Shown: piece after piece, positions 17,206-24,798 of the stretch
Layout of the letters: each line of letters begins with the position of its first letter
Numbering within the stretch: position 1 is the first letter of the stretch
Assembly: GCA_037045455.1 (NCBI GenBank)
Contig: JBAOIN010000006.1
Coordinates: forward strand, 128,495-192,494
From: JADKAV01 sp037045455
GTDB taxonomy: Bacteria; Actinomycetota; Actinomycetes; S36-B12; UBA10799
Direction of reading: 5' to 3'
Length of the DNA stretch: 64,000 nucleotides
The notes under the pieces: generated by a model
Told to the model about the DNA's origin: nothing
What the model saw: only the letters and a program-made list of their open reading frames with translations
Database searches by the model: none
Position numbers and translations under genes: made by a program

Positions 17206-17871
17206 TCAGGTGCGCATCTCGTCGGTCAGGTGGTGCGTGAGGTTGTGGTAGTGCAACCACCAGTCCGGACGGTGGGCGGCAGGCCGGTGCTCGAGATGGG
17301 TTATCCCAGTGTGATGGGTCTCGATCGCGACCACACTCCACGGACCCTTCTCGAAGACGTACTCGAAGATCGCCTCGATCACGCCACCGTGCGCGACGGC
17401 CAGCACCCGGCGCTCGTCGGGCTCGGGTTCCTCGGCTCGGCCGCGGCGCACGGTAGGCACCAGTGTCTCCAGAAACCCGCCGACCCGGGAGCGGAACTGC
17501 AGCCAGGTCTCACCGGTTGCTGTCGTCGGCGTGTAGGGATCGAGCGTGCCCCATACCTCCGGGGTGAAGGGCTCGAACTCAAGGGCAGGAATCGGAGTCC
17601 CGTCGGCATGGCAAGTGCCGACCTCGCGCAGGCCGTCGTGATACTGCGGCCTCATGCCGATTGCTTCGCCGATGATCTCCGCCGTCTGCCGTGTCCGGGC
17701 GACCGTGCTGGCCACGAAGTCGGTGATGTGCAAGTGGCTTGCGATCCACTTGCCTGCGCGTCGTGCCTGCTCCTGACCCAAATCTGTCAGCGGGTCGTCG
17801 CGGTGCTCAATGGTGAGGTCGGCAAGATTGACGTGACTCTGGCCATGGCGGACGAGATACAGGTGCACCAC
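17206..17871 (-). CDS. histidine phosphatase (phosphoglycerate-mutase-like) family protein
   Basis: A 221-residue protein with the catalytic LVRHGQSHVN (RHG motif, His9), STVARTRQTAEIIG with the second phosphate-binding Arg, and a late VAHGGVIEAIFEYV with the second catalytic His. Family members act on phosphosugars, phosphoglycerate or other small phosphate esters; the substrate cannot be told from sequence. It sits on the same strand between the halves of the pilus locus and is divergent from the HNH gene. A 10-bp-phased repeat lies in the shared upstream region. Confidence 0.88.
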   Translation of the reverse strand: MVHLYLVRHGQSHVNLADLTIEHRDDPLTDLGQEQARRAGKWIASHLHITDFVASTVARTRQTAEIIGEAIGMRPQYHDGLREVGTCHADGTPIPALEFEPFTPEVWGTLDPYTPTTATGETWLQFRSRVGGFLETLVPTVRRGRAEEPEPDERRVLAVAHGGVIEAIFEYVFEKGPWSVVAIETHHTGITHLEHRPAAHRPDWWLHYHNLTHHLTDEMRT

Positions 17872-17900
17872 CCCAGCCTAGTGAGCGGCGCCTTACATAG

Positions 17901-17940
17901 TGTTTGCCTTTGTTTGTGCGCGTTTGCGCGTGTTTGTCGT
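17901..17940. repeat. TGTTTG repeat with exact 10-bp phase
   Basis: TGTTTG, TGTTTG, CGTTTG and TGTTTG start at 17901, 17911, 17921 and 17931, each followed by four variable bases, and another TGTTTG lies at 17954. One DNA turn separates each copy. The block is in the 91-bp gap between the divergent histidine-phosphatase and HNH genes. It may be a protein-binding array or a low-complexity relic of the HNH repeat family. Confidence 0.6.
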
Positions 17941-17962
17941 ACGTGCGTTCTAGTGTTTGGGT

Positions 17963-19065
17963 ATGGACCTTCCCCGCGCTCTGACTCTCCTGGAATCCCC
18001 GGCCGGGGATCCGCTGGAGCTCGTCCGGGCGGCTGAGGCGGTCAAAGCCTGGGCTGATGCTCGGCAGTTGGAAGCCATTCATGACCTGTCCGAGCAGGAG
18101 CCGGCCGGGTTCGACCCCTACGGGCAACTCGTTGATCCGGTCCCGGCCGAGGTGGCCTGCGCGCTGACCTGGACGGCATGGACCGCCAGCCGCCGGGTCG
18201 ACCTGGCCCACGAACTGCACGACGAGCTTGCCCGACGTGCTCGACGCGCTGCGGCTTGGTGAGATCGACCTGGCCAAGGCGGTTGAGATCGCCCACGGCA
18301 CCTGCGAACTCCCGCCCGCCGACCGGGTGCGAACTGGCTGATCGTGCGATCGGGTACGCCGCCAGACCCACACCCGCGCCCAGCTGAAAGCGTGGCTGGC
18401 CGGACGCATCGCCAAACTCAACCCGGACGCCGCCGAGAAACGCCGCAAGAAAGCCAAGAAACAGCGCCGGGTCTGGGTGCAACCCGAATCCGACGGCATG
18501 GCCACCCTGGGCGCCTACCTCACCGCCGAAGAAGCCCAAGCCTGCCTACTGTCGCTGAAGCACGGCGTCGCCAATCATGAAGGCAGCGTGGACGCCGCCC
18601 GCGCCGACCTGCTCGTCCAGACGACTGACCGGCCTGGCACCCGCCGACCCGATCCCTGTGCAGGTGATCATCACCCCGGGCGGACCCGGAACTGGCCGGC
18701 CACGGCCCCCTAAGCCCGCTGCACGCCGCTCAGCTGTGCGACGGGGCACCCCGCATCAACCTCGAGGCGCCCGCCCCGACGCTGTCCTACGCCCCCACCG
18801 TCGGCACTCGTGCGACTACGTCAAAGCCCGCGACCGGCACTGCCGCTTCCACGGCTGCCGACGCGCCGCCATGCACTGCGACCTCGACCACACCATCGAA
18901 TACCCTCACGGCCCGACCTGCGCCTGCAACCTCCACTGTTTGTGCCGGTATCACCACCGGCTCAAAACCCACACCGCCTGGCAAGTGCACCGCAACCCCG
19001 ACGGATCACTGACCTGGACCAGCCCCCGCGGCCACCAATACAGAAGCGAACTCGAAGACCCGTAG
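17963..19065 (+). pseudogene. DUF222/HNH endonuclease gene, broken by several frameshifts (13E12-repeat family)
   Basis: The pieces, read in order through three frames, rebuild an actinobacterial DUF222-HNH protein. MDLPRALTLLESPAGDP and VKAWADARQLEAIHDL (from 17963) are followed by LRLGEIDLAKAVEIAHGTC near 18250. Next come MATLGAYLTAEEAQACLLSL from about 18497 and the nuclease end (18790-19065) with RDRHCRFHGCRRAA, CDLDHTIEYPHG, NLHCLCRYHHRLKT and ending SELEDP. The final block holds the HNH metal site and Cys pairs. Homologues form the multicopy 13E12 family of mycobacteria, which behaves like a mobile or self-spreading repeat. The density of breaks is higher than in housekeeping genes here, so real decay is plausible. 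Confidence 0.8.
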
Positions 19066-19068
19066 TCG

Positions 19069-19692
19069 CTACAGGTACTTTGTGATGACCATTGCCGCGA
19101 GAAGTGCCAACCAGATCACGGTGCCCGCGATATCCAACCCGTAGGCCAGTGGCTTGCGCGTGATCCTTTGTAGGCGTGCGCCCAGATGCCCGTCGGCCAG
19201 ATTGACGCGAGTCAAGGAAGTGAACACCAGGGTCGTTGTGACGGTGATGAGCAGGCACCACGGGCAGAGTGCCCCGATCACGAAGTAGGCCTGGTAGAAC
19301 AGCCAGTACGCGAATAGGAACCCGATCGAGTAGAACGTCTGCGCGATCAGCATGAACCACCGCGGGAAGCGCACTCCCCCGAGCGCAGCCACGGCGACCG
19401 TGATCACGATCGGCTCCGTGATCAGCCCGAGGAAAGCGTTGGGAAATCCCAGTAAGTTGGCCTGCCAGGTGGAACCGACGGTCGTGCACGAGATCTTCGA
19501 GCTGATGTCGCAGGAAAGGATGACGTCGGGATTCTCAGCGATCTTGATGGCGTCGATGGACAGCACGAGCGATGCGACCAGGCCCAGCAATGAGGACACC
19601 AGCATCTCGATGTAGGCGCCAGTGTGCCGACGGCCGGTCTCCGGCACCTCGTCGAACTCGTCGAGCAGCTCGTCTGCGGTCTGCGAAGTCAC
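19069..19692 (-). CDS. vitamin K epoxide reductase (VKOR) family membrane protein
   Basis: A 207-residue four-to-five-helix membrane enzyme that re-oxidises a periplasmic disulfide oxidase using quinone. The signature CPWC is present (ALCPWCLLITVTTT), as are the loop Cys pair (LSCDISSKISC) and the conserved TVGSTWQANLLGFPNAFLG. The thioredoxin domain fused in some homologues is absent. The start is GTG at 19692; the 16 upstream in-frame residues are Pro/Arg-rich. It lies convergent to the HNH gene and close to pilin genes whose products contain Cys pairs. Confidence 0.9.
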   Translation of the reverse strand: MTSQTADELLDEFDEVPETGRRHTGAYIEMLVSSLLGLVASLVLSIDAIKIAENPDVILSCDISSKISCTTVGSTWQANLLGFPNAFLGLITEPIVITVAVAALGGVRFPRWFMLIAQTFYSIGFLFAYWLFYQAYFVIGALCPWCLLITVTTTLVFTSLTRVNLADGHLGARLQRITRKPLAYGLDIAGTVIWLALLAAMVITKYL

Positions 19693-19758
19693 GTGACCGA
19701 GTATCCCTGGATGACGGGAGGGACGCGCAAGCGGGCGCATCGACGAGTCACGTGGCCC

Positions 19759-21030
19759 TCAGGCAGGCACCAAGCCGGCCGGGCCCGGCGCAGGTGGCAC
19801 GGGATCGGCGGAGTCGGGCCGCGACGTCCGGTCGGTCCGATGGACAGCACGCCACGAGATACTGGTCAACAGGATCAGAGTGAGGCCGTACAGCACAAAC
19901 CAGACCTCCTGGAACGCGAAGGTGGACTCGATGGGCTGCCAGCCTCGGGTCGGGTAGTACAGGCAAGCCAGTAGCCCAATTCCGACCGCGACGCGACGCG
20001 GCGAACGGCCGTTGCCGACCACGGCCCCAAGGGCCGGGAGCATCCACACCGCGTGGTGACTCCACGAGACCGGGGACACCATGACACTGGTCAGCCCGAC
20101 AACCGCAGCGGTCCCGATCGGATCGTTGGCCCGCCATACGACGGCAGCAGCAAACAAGCCGGCCGCACACAGCAGGAGTGCGAGGGGAACGTACACCCGC
20201 ACCGGAATATCCCCATCGTGCAGGCGCGCGAGCAGGCCACCGAGGGACTGGTTGTACTCCAGGGCGGGCGACGCTGCGCGGGCTGTCGGATTGACGATGA
20301 GGCGCTGCGTCCAGAGGTAAGTCCAGGTCGACTCGGGCAGCCAAAGCGCGCCGACACACCAGGCAACCGCTGTGGTCGCACATGCGGTGAGTGCGGGTCG
20401 CCACTGCTTCGTGGTGAACCAGTGGACGATGAACAGCCCTGGTGTCAGCTTCACGGCCGTCATTAGGCCCACCAGGACACCTCGTGGTAGCCGCCCGGAT
20501 CGCCCCATGACGTCCAGCAGGCAAGCTAGCGTCAGGATGGTGCCGATCTGTCCGAAGGGAAGCAGTTCGCTGATGGGCTCCGTGGGGATCACCACGATCA
20601 GCGCCATCACGATCACGAGCCACCGTCGAGGCGATCGGATCAACACGGCATTGAAGCTGAGCGCAAGAATGGCCGCCAGGCTGACGAGGGAAGCGAGGGT
20701 CCACACCGGCATGAGCCATGCATCCGGCAGCATCCCCACGGGGATCATCAAGACCGCGGCGAACGGCGGGTAGGAGAACGGGAGGAACCCTGTGAATGCC
20801 GTCTCAAACGTTCCCGCGTAGACATCTGCATGAGCCAGCGCCCACCGTCCCCCCTGGGCATACACCCGCACATCCGTTGCTGGGATCTGGGACCAGAACT
20901 GTAGGTGCAGATACCACTGACCGAGGACGGCCATCACAGCGGCGGTGACAAGCCCCCACCTTGCGAACCGGGAGCCTTGAACGCCAACAACGAGGCCGTG
21001 CTGGACAAGAGCCAGCCGTCCCCGGGTCAC
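19759..21030 (-). CDS. GT87 family polyprenyl-phosphate-dependent mannosyltransferase
   Basis: A 423-residue GT-C type integral membrane glycosyltransferase with about ten helices. DVRVYAQGG in the first extracellular loop holds the presumed catalytic Asp. FLPFSYPPFAAVL, GQIGTILTLACLLD, LMTAVKLTPGLFIVHW and SPVSWSHHAVWMLPA match the DUF2029/GT87 pattern (PimE and related alpha-1,2-mannosyltransferases). Given pimA, patA and pgsA elsewhere in the window, a role in mannosylating a lipid or surface glycan is reasonable but unproven. The start is GTG at 21030, overlapping the upstream gene as GTGA. Confidence 0.85.
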   Translation of the reverse strand: MTRGRLALVQHGLVVGVQGSRFARWGLVTAAVMAVLGQWYLHLQFWSQIPATDVRVYAQGGRWALAHADVYAGTFETAFTGFLPFSYPPFAAVLMIPVGMLPDAWLMPVWTLASLVSLAAILALSFNAVLIRSPRRWLVIVMALIVVIPTEPISELLPFGQIGTILTLACLLDVMGRSGRLPRGVLVGLMTAVKLTPGLFIVHWFTTKQWRPALTACATTAVAWCVGALWLPESTWTYLWTQRLIVNPTARAASPALEYNQSLGGLLARLHDGDIPVRVYVPLALLLCAAGLFAAAVVWRANDPIGTAAVVGLTSVMVSPVSWSHHAVWMLPALGAVVGNGRSPRRVAVGIGLLACLYYPTRGWQPIESTFAFQEVWFVLYGLTLILLTSISWRAVHRTDRTSRPDSADPVPPAPGPAGLVPA

Positions 21031-22298
21031 GAGGGTTCCTCCTGGCCGAGGGGGACATCTCGCAGAAAGAACAGCCCGGCGACACTGGCCACACACGCTG
21101 CAGCAGAAAGCGCGAATGGTCCTCTGCCGGCAGCGCCCATGAGTACCAGCCAGGAGGCCAGCATGAGCCATGCGCCCGCAATGTTGCGGTGCAGTGCCCA
21201 GATGACTGCGGCTGGCAGCAGCACCACCACCGGCGAGATCAGGTAATAGGAGCCGAACCAGATGTCGGTCGCGACCCTCAGCAACACGATGATCACGGGC
21301 ACCAGCAGGCATGCCGTCGCCCTGATCGCCGCGTGCCGGCGAAGCAGTGGGCGTGCCCACAATAGCGTCACCGCCGTGGCCACAGCGCCCACCAGACCCG
21401 CCTGCAGCAGGCGCAATGACCAGGGGAATGGAGAACCCGCTCCCACTAGCAGGCTCCAGGCACTGTCTGCGCGCACGGTCCAGTGGTAGCCGGCCATATG
21501 GAACGATCCTGAAACAACAAAGGGCAGCCACAGCATCGCCGACACGGCCACCGCTGCGCCGACCGCGCCTGCCACTCGCCGCAGGTCCGGCGCGAGCAGC
21601 AAGGCGACGACGCCGACGATGCCCCACGGCTCGAGCCCGGTTGCCAGTCCGATTGCCGCACCGGCGAGCACGGGCCGGCCGGCAGCACTGAGACCGCCCG
21701 CCAGCACCCACAGCAAGAGCACCGGGATCTGCCACCAGTGCCCGGCCATCAGGTACTCCTCGTCGGCGCCGATCAGACCGAGAACGGCGACCGTCAGCCA
21801 CGGGGCAGCAAGCACGAGGGTGCTGCTGTCGGGAAGGCGACGGATGAGTGACGCAGCCACGGAACCGCCTACGAGCAATGGGACCGAAGCCACGAGAGTC
21901 ATGAGGACAGCGGCACCTGCTGCTCCAGGCAGCACTGCCAGCAGGCGATGGAGCAGGCCGTCGCCGATGATCTGTGCGGGCCCGGCTTGGTTGAACGGAT
22001 CGGCGTACGCGCCCCCGAGATCGCCGCGCAGTACCGACTCCCCGAGGCCGCTGAATTGAGCGATGTCCGGAATCCACCCATATAGCGCCTGTATCCGTGA
22101 TCCGGCACCGGCAGTCAGGTCCCACAGCCGCCCCGCGGTAGCCACGGAGAAGGCCAGGGCGAGCGCGATCCACCCATGCCGTGCCAGAACGCTGACCCAA
22201 TGCGGCCATGTGGCCGGGCGCAGCCACAGCCCCGCATCGAGCAACGCTGGCCGTGAGGCGGTCGCAACACCACCCATAGGAGGCGCATCGTCACCCAT
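21027..22298 (-). CDS. polytopic membrane protein, probable GT-C-like glycosyltransferase
   Basis: A 423-residue protein with roughly ten to twelve hydrophobic helices. I see no decisive family motif. The segment RIQALYGWIPDIAQFSGLGE, the Asp in the following loop (GGAYADPFNQAG) and the coupled downstream GT87 gene suggest a GT-C glycosyltransferase or a partner of one. It starts at ATG 22298 with AAGGGG just upstream; a GTG two codons earlier is possible. It begins ten bases past the pilC stop, so it may be read from the pilus transcript. It might modify pilin or a wall glycan. Confidence 0.65.
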   Translation of the reverse strand: MGDDAPPMGGVATASRPALLDAGLWLRPATWPHWVSVLARHGWIALALAFSVATAGRLWDLTAGAGSRIQALYGWIPDIAQFSGLGESVLRGDLGGAYADPFNQAGPAQIIGDGLLHRLLAVLPGAAGAAVLMTLVASVPLLVGGSVAASLIRRLPDSSTLVLAAPWLTVAVLGLIGADEEYLMAGHWWQIPVLLLWVLAGGLSAAGRPVLAGAAIGLATGLEPWGIVGVVALLLAPDLRRVAGAVGAAVAVSAMLWLPFVVSGSFHMAGYHWTVRADSAWSLLVGAGSPFPWSLRLLQAGLVGAVATAVTLLWARPLLRRHAAIRATACLLVPVIIVLLRVATDIWFGSYYLISPVVVLLPAAVIWALHRNIAGAWLMLASWLVLMGAAGRGPFALSAAACVASVAGLFFLRDVPLGQEEPS

Positions 22299-22307
22299 GC
22301 CCACCCC

Positions 22308-23528
22308 TTACTCGATCAGGTCGAACACCTTGAAGATCGGCATGTAGAGGGCAATGATCATTGCGCCAACGATCGCACCCACCACAGCGATCATGATCGG
22401 TTCGATCAGCGATGTGAGGGCCTCGGTCGTGGCCTCCACCTCTGAGTCGTAGAAGTCCGAGATCTTGTGGAGCATGGCATCCAGGGACCCGGTGTCCTCG
22501 CCGACAGCCATCATCTGCACAACCATCGGCGGGAAGACCGGGTGTTCGGCCAAGGGACCGGCCAACGACTCCCCCCGTCGTACGGAGTTCTCCACGTCGT
22601 CGATCGCGCGGGCAAGAACCACGTTGCCGGTGGTGTCCGAGACGATGTCCAGCGACTGCAGGATGGGGACACCTGCGTGAATCATGGTGCCGAGGTTGCG
22701 GGAGAAGCGGGAGATCGCCACCTTCTGGAAGAGCTTGCCGAAGATCGGAGCCTTCAACTTGAATGGATCCACGACGTTGCGCACCTTGGGATGGTTCTTG
22801 TAACGGCGCCACACGAAGAAGCCGATCACCGCCAGCAGCAGCAAGAACGGCAGCGCAGTCTTCAGCAGGTTGGAGAGTGCGACCAGAACCCGGGTGGGCA
22901 GCGGCAACTCACCGCCTAGGCCGGCGAACATGTCGGCGAAGACCGGGACGATAAAGACCAGCATCGCGGTCATGGACAGGATGGCGAACGAGAACACCAC
23001 GACCGGGTACGTCATCGCGGACTTGATCTTTGCGCGCAATTTGACTTCCGCCTCGAAGTTCTCCGCGAGTTGCAGCAGCACCTGATCCAGGAAACCGCCG
23101 GTCTCACCGGCCCGGACCATGTTGATCATGATGGGCGGGAACACACGCTCGTGCTGGGCAAAGGCCTGGGACAGCGAGGAACCCTGCTCTACTGCCAGGC
23201 GGACCTCGGAGTAGACCTCGGCCAGTTTCTCGTTGTCGGTCTGCTCGGCAAGGATGGACAGCGCTCGCAGCAGCGAAAGCCCGGAGTTGATCATGGTGGC
23301 GAACTGCCGTGCCGAGATGGCGATGTCCTTGAGTTTCACCCGGCCACCGAAGCCCGGGATGTGCAACTCCTTGTTCAGCCCGGCGTTGGCTTTGGCGATC
23401 GAGATGGGCGCGTAGCCCATGCCTTTCAGCTTGCTGGCCACGGCCGCTGGCGACTGCGCGTCAATCCGGCCCTTGAGGACCTTGCCCCCCCGGTCGCGGA
23501 CTTGATAGTCGAACGTCTCCAGACTCAC
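22308..23528 (-). CDS. pilC: type IV pilus inner-membrane platform protein PilC
   Basis: A 406-residue GspF/PilC platform protein, two homologous cytoplasmic helical domains with three membrane helices. It opens ETFDYQVRDRGGKVLKGRI. LAIFARQF is represented by DIAISARQFATMINSGLSLL, and MVRAGETGGFLDQVLLQL plus MMAVGEDTGSLDAMLHKISD are the two GE(S/T)G repeats of the family. The protein ends with a membrane helix and DLIE. PilC sits under the pilus and is turned by PilB and PilT. It overlaps pilT by four bases. Confidence 0.95.
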   Translation of the reverse strand: MSLETFDYQVRDRGGKVLKGRIDAQSPAAVASKLKGMGYAPISIAKANAGLNKELHIPGFGGRVKLKDIAISARQFATMINSGLSLLRALSILAEQTDNEKLAEVYSEVRLAVEQGSSLSQAFAQHERVFPPIMINMVRAGETGGFLDQVLLQLAENFEAEVKLRAKIKSAMTYPVVVFSFAILSMTAMLVFIVPVFADMFAGLGGELPLPTRVLVALSNLLKTALPFLLLLAVIGFFVWRRYKNHPKVRNVVDPFKLKAPIFGKLFQKVAISRFSRNLGTMIHAGVPILQSLDIVSDTTGNVVLARAIDDVENSVRRGESLAGPLAEHPVFPPMVVQMMAVGEDTGSLDAMLHKISDFYDSEVEATTEALTSLIEPIMIAVVGAIVGAMIIALYMPIFKVFDLIE

Positions 23529-24652
23529 GCGATCCTCCCGGTCATCCGGTTGAAGTCCTCAACGTGGTGGCATTTCTCCGCGCCCTGCTCGTAGCTGATG
23601 CGACGCGACCGGACGAGTTCCGCCAAGTGCTGGTCGAGGGTCTGCATGCCGTACTGCGCGCCGGCCTGCAGGGATGAGTAGATCTGGTGGGTCTTGCCCT
23701 CGCGAATCAGGTTGCGGATGGCCGGGGTGGCGACCATGACCTCGACCGCAGCCACCCGGCCTTTGCCGTCCGCGGTCTTGCACAGCGTCTGGCAGACCAC
23801 ACCCTGCAGGGTGCCGGCGAGCTGCTGGCGGATCTGCTGCTGCTGATGCGGCGGGAAGACATCGATGATGCGGTCGACCGTTTGGGCGGCGTCCTGAGTG
23901 TGCAGGGTCGCGAACACCAGGTGGCCGGTCTCCGCGGCAGTCAGGGCGACCTGGATGGTCTCGAGGTCACGCATCTCCCCGACCAGGATGATGTCCGGGT
24001 CCTGCCGCAGGACGTGCTTGAGCGCCTCGGCGAAGGAGCGGGTGTCGGTGCCCACCTCCCGCTGGTTGACCAGGCAGTTGCGGTGCCGATGCAGGAATTC
24101 GATCGGGTCTTCCACGGTCATGATGTGGTCGTGGCGGGTGGAGTTCGCGATGTCGATCAGCGACGCCAGCGTCGTGCTCTTGCCAGAGCCGGTGGGTCCG
24201 GTCACCAGCACGAACCCGCGCGGCAGCGCGGAGAACGACGAGACGATTGGGGGGATGCCCAGCGATTCCAGGCTCTTGATCTCAAACGGAATGACGCGGA
24301 ACGCTGCGCCGACAGCTTCCCGCTGCTGGTACATATTCACGCGGAATCGGGCCCGGCCCGGCAGCGAGTACGAGAAGTCGAGCTCCAGCCGCTCTTCGAA
24401 CATCTCCCGCTGCTGCTGGGTGATGATCGCGTAGAGGATGCGTTTGAGGGAGGCGCTGTCCAGAACGGGCGCGCCCGGCAACGGCCGCAGGCTGCCCGCG
24501 ATCCGCACGGTAGGCGGCGCGCCGGCCGTGACGTGCAGGTCACTGGCACCCGCGGAAAGCATCAACTCCAGGCACCGAACCAGGCTGACATCGCTGGCCC
24601 GGACGGCCTGCTCGGTGCCGGGGCGAGCGGCTGCGGGTGTCTGCACGGACAT
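23525..24652 (-). CDS. pilT: type IV pilus retraction ATPase PilT
   Basis: A 375-residue hexameric ATPase that disassembles the pilus and drives twitching. The N-terminal PAS-like domain has MLSAGASDLHVTAGAPP. The Walker A motif is VTGPTGSGKSTTLAS, followed by the Asp box EDPIEFLH, the Walker B box ILVGEMRDLETI and the His box ATLHTQDAAQT. The PilT-specific AIRNLIREGK motif near the C-terminus separates it from PilB. Its presence argues for true retractile type IVa pili. Confidence 0.96.
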   Translation of the reverse strand: MSVQTPAAARPGTEQAVRASDVSLVRCLELMLSAGASDLHVTAGAPPTVRIAGSLRPLPGAPVLDSASLKRILYAIITQQQREMFEERLELDFSYSLPGRARFRVNMYQQREAVGAAFRVIPFEIKSLESLGIPPIVSSFSALPRGFVLVTGPTGSGKSTTLASLIDIANSTRHDHIMTVEDPIEFLHRHRNCLVNQREVGTDTRSFAEALKHVLRQDPDIILVGEMRDLETIQVALTAAETGHLVFATLHTQDAAQTVDRIIDVFPPHQQQQIRQQLAGTLQGVVCQTLCKTADGKGRVAAVEVMVATPAIRNLIREGKTHQIYSSLQAGAQYGMQTLDQHLAELVRSRRISYEQGAEKCHHVEDFNRMTGRIA

Positions 24653-24688
24653 GTTGACGACTTCGGCAGTTCGTGGGAAGTGCTTGAA

Positions 24689-24753
24689 CCAGCGCTCACC
24701 CGAGCGGGGGCGCTGACGCTTTCACGCAATGAGATTGAACAACGACCCAGGTG
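24689..24753. repeat. inverted repeat between pilB and pilT
   Basis: CCAGCGCTCACC (24689-24700) can pair with GGTGAGAGCGCTGG (24740-24753), with a two-base bulge and a 39-base loop. It fills the 146-bp gap between the pilB stop and the pilT start, the only large gap within the motor gene run. It could act as a terminator or RNA-processing site that unbalances PilB and PilT levels. Confidence 0.4.
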
Positions 24754-24798
24754 AGAGCGCTGGACGGTCGTCTATCGCTCGCAACAGCGCGCAACTCC

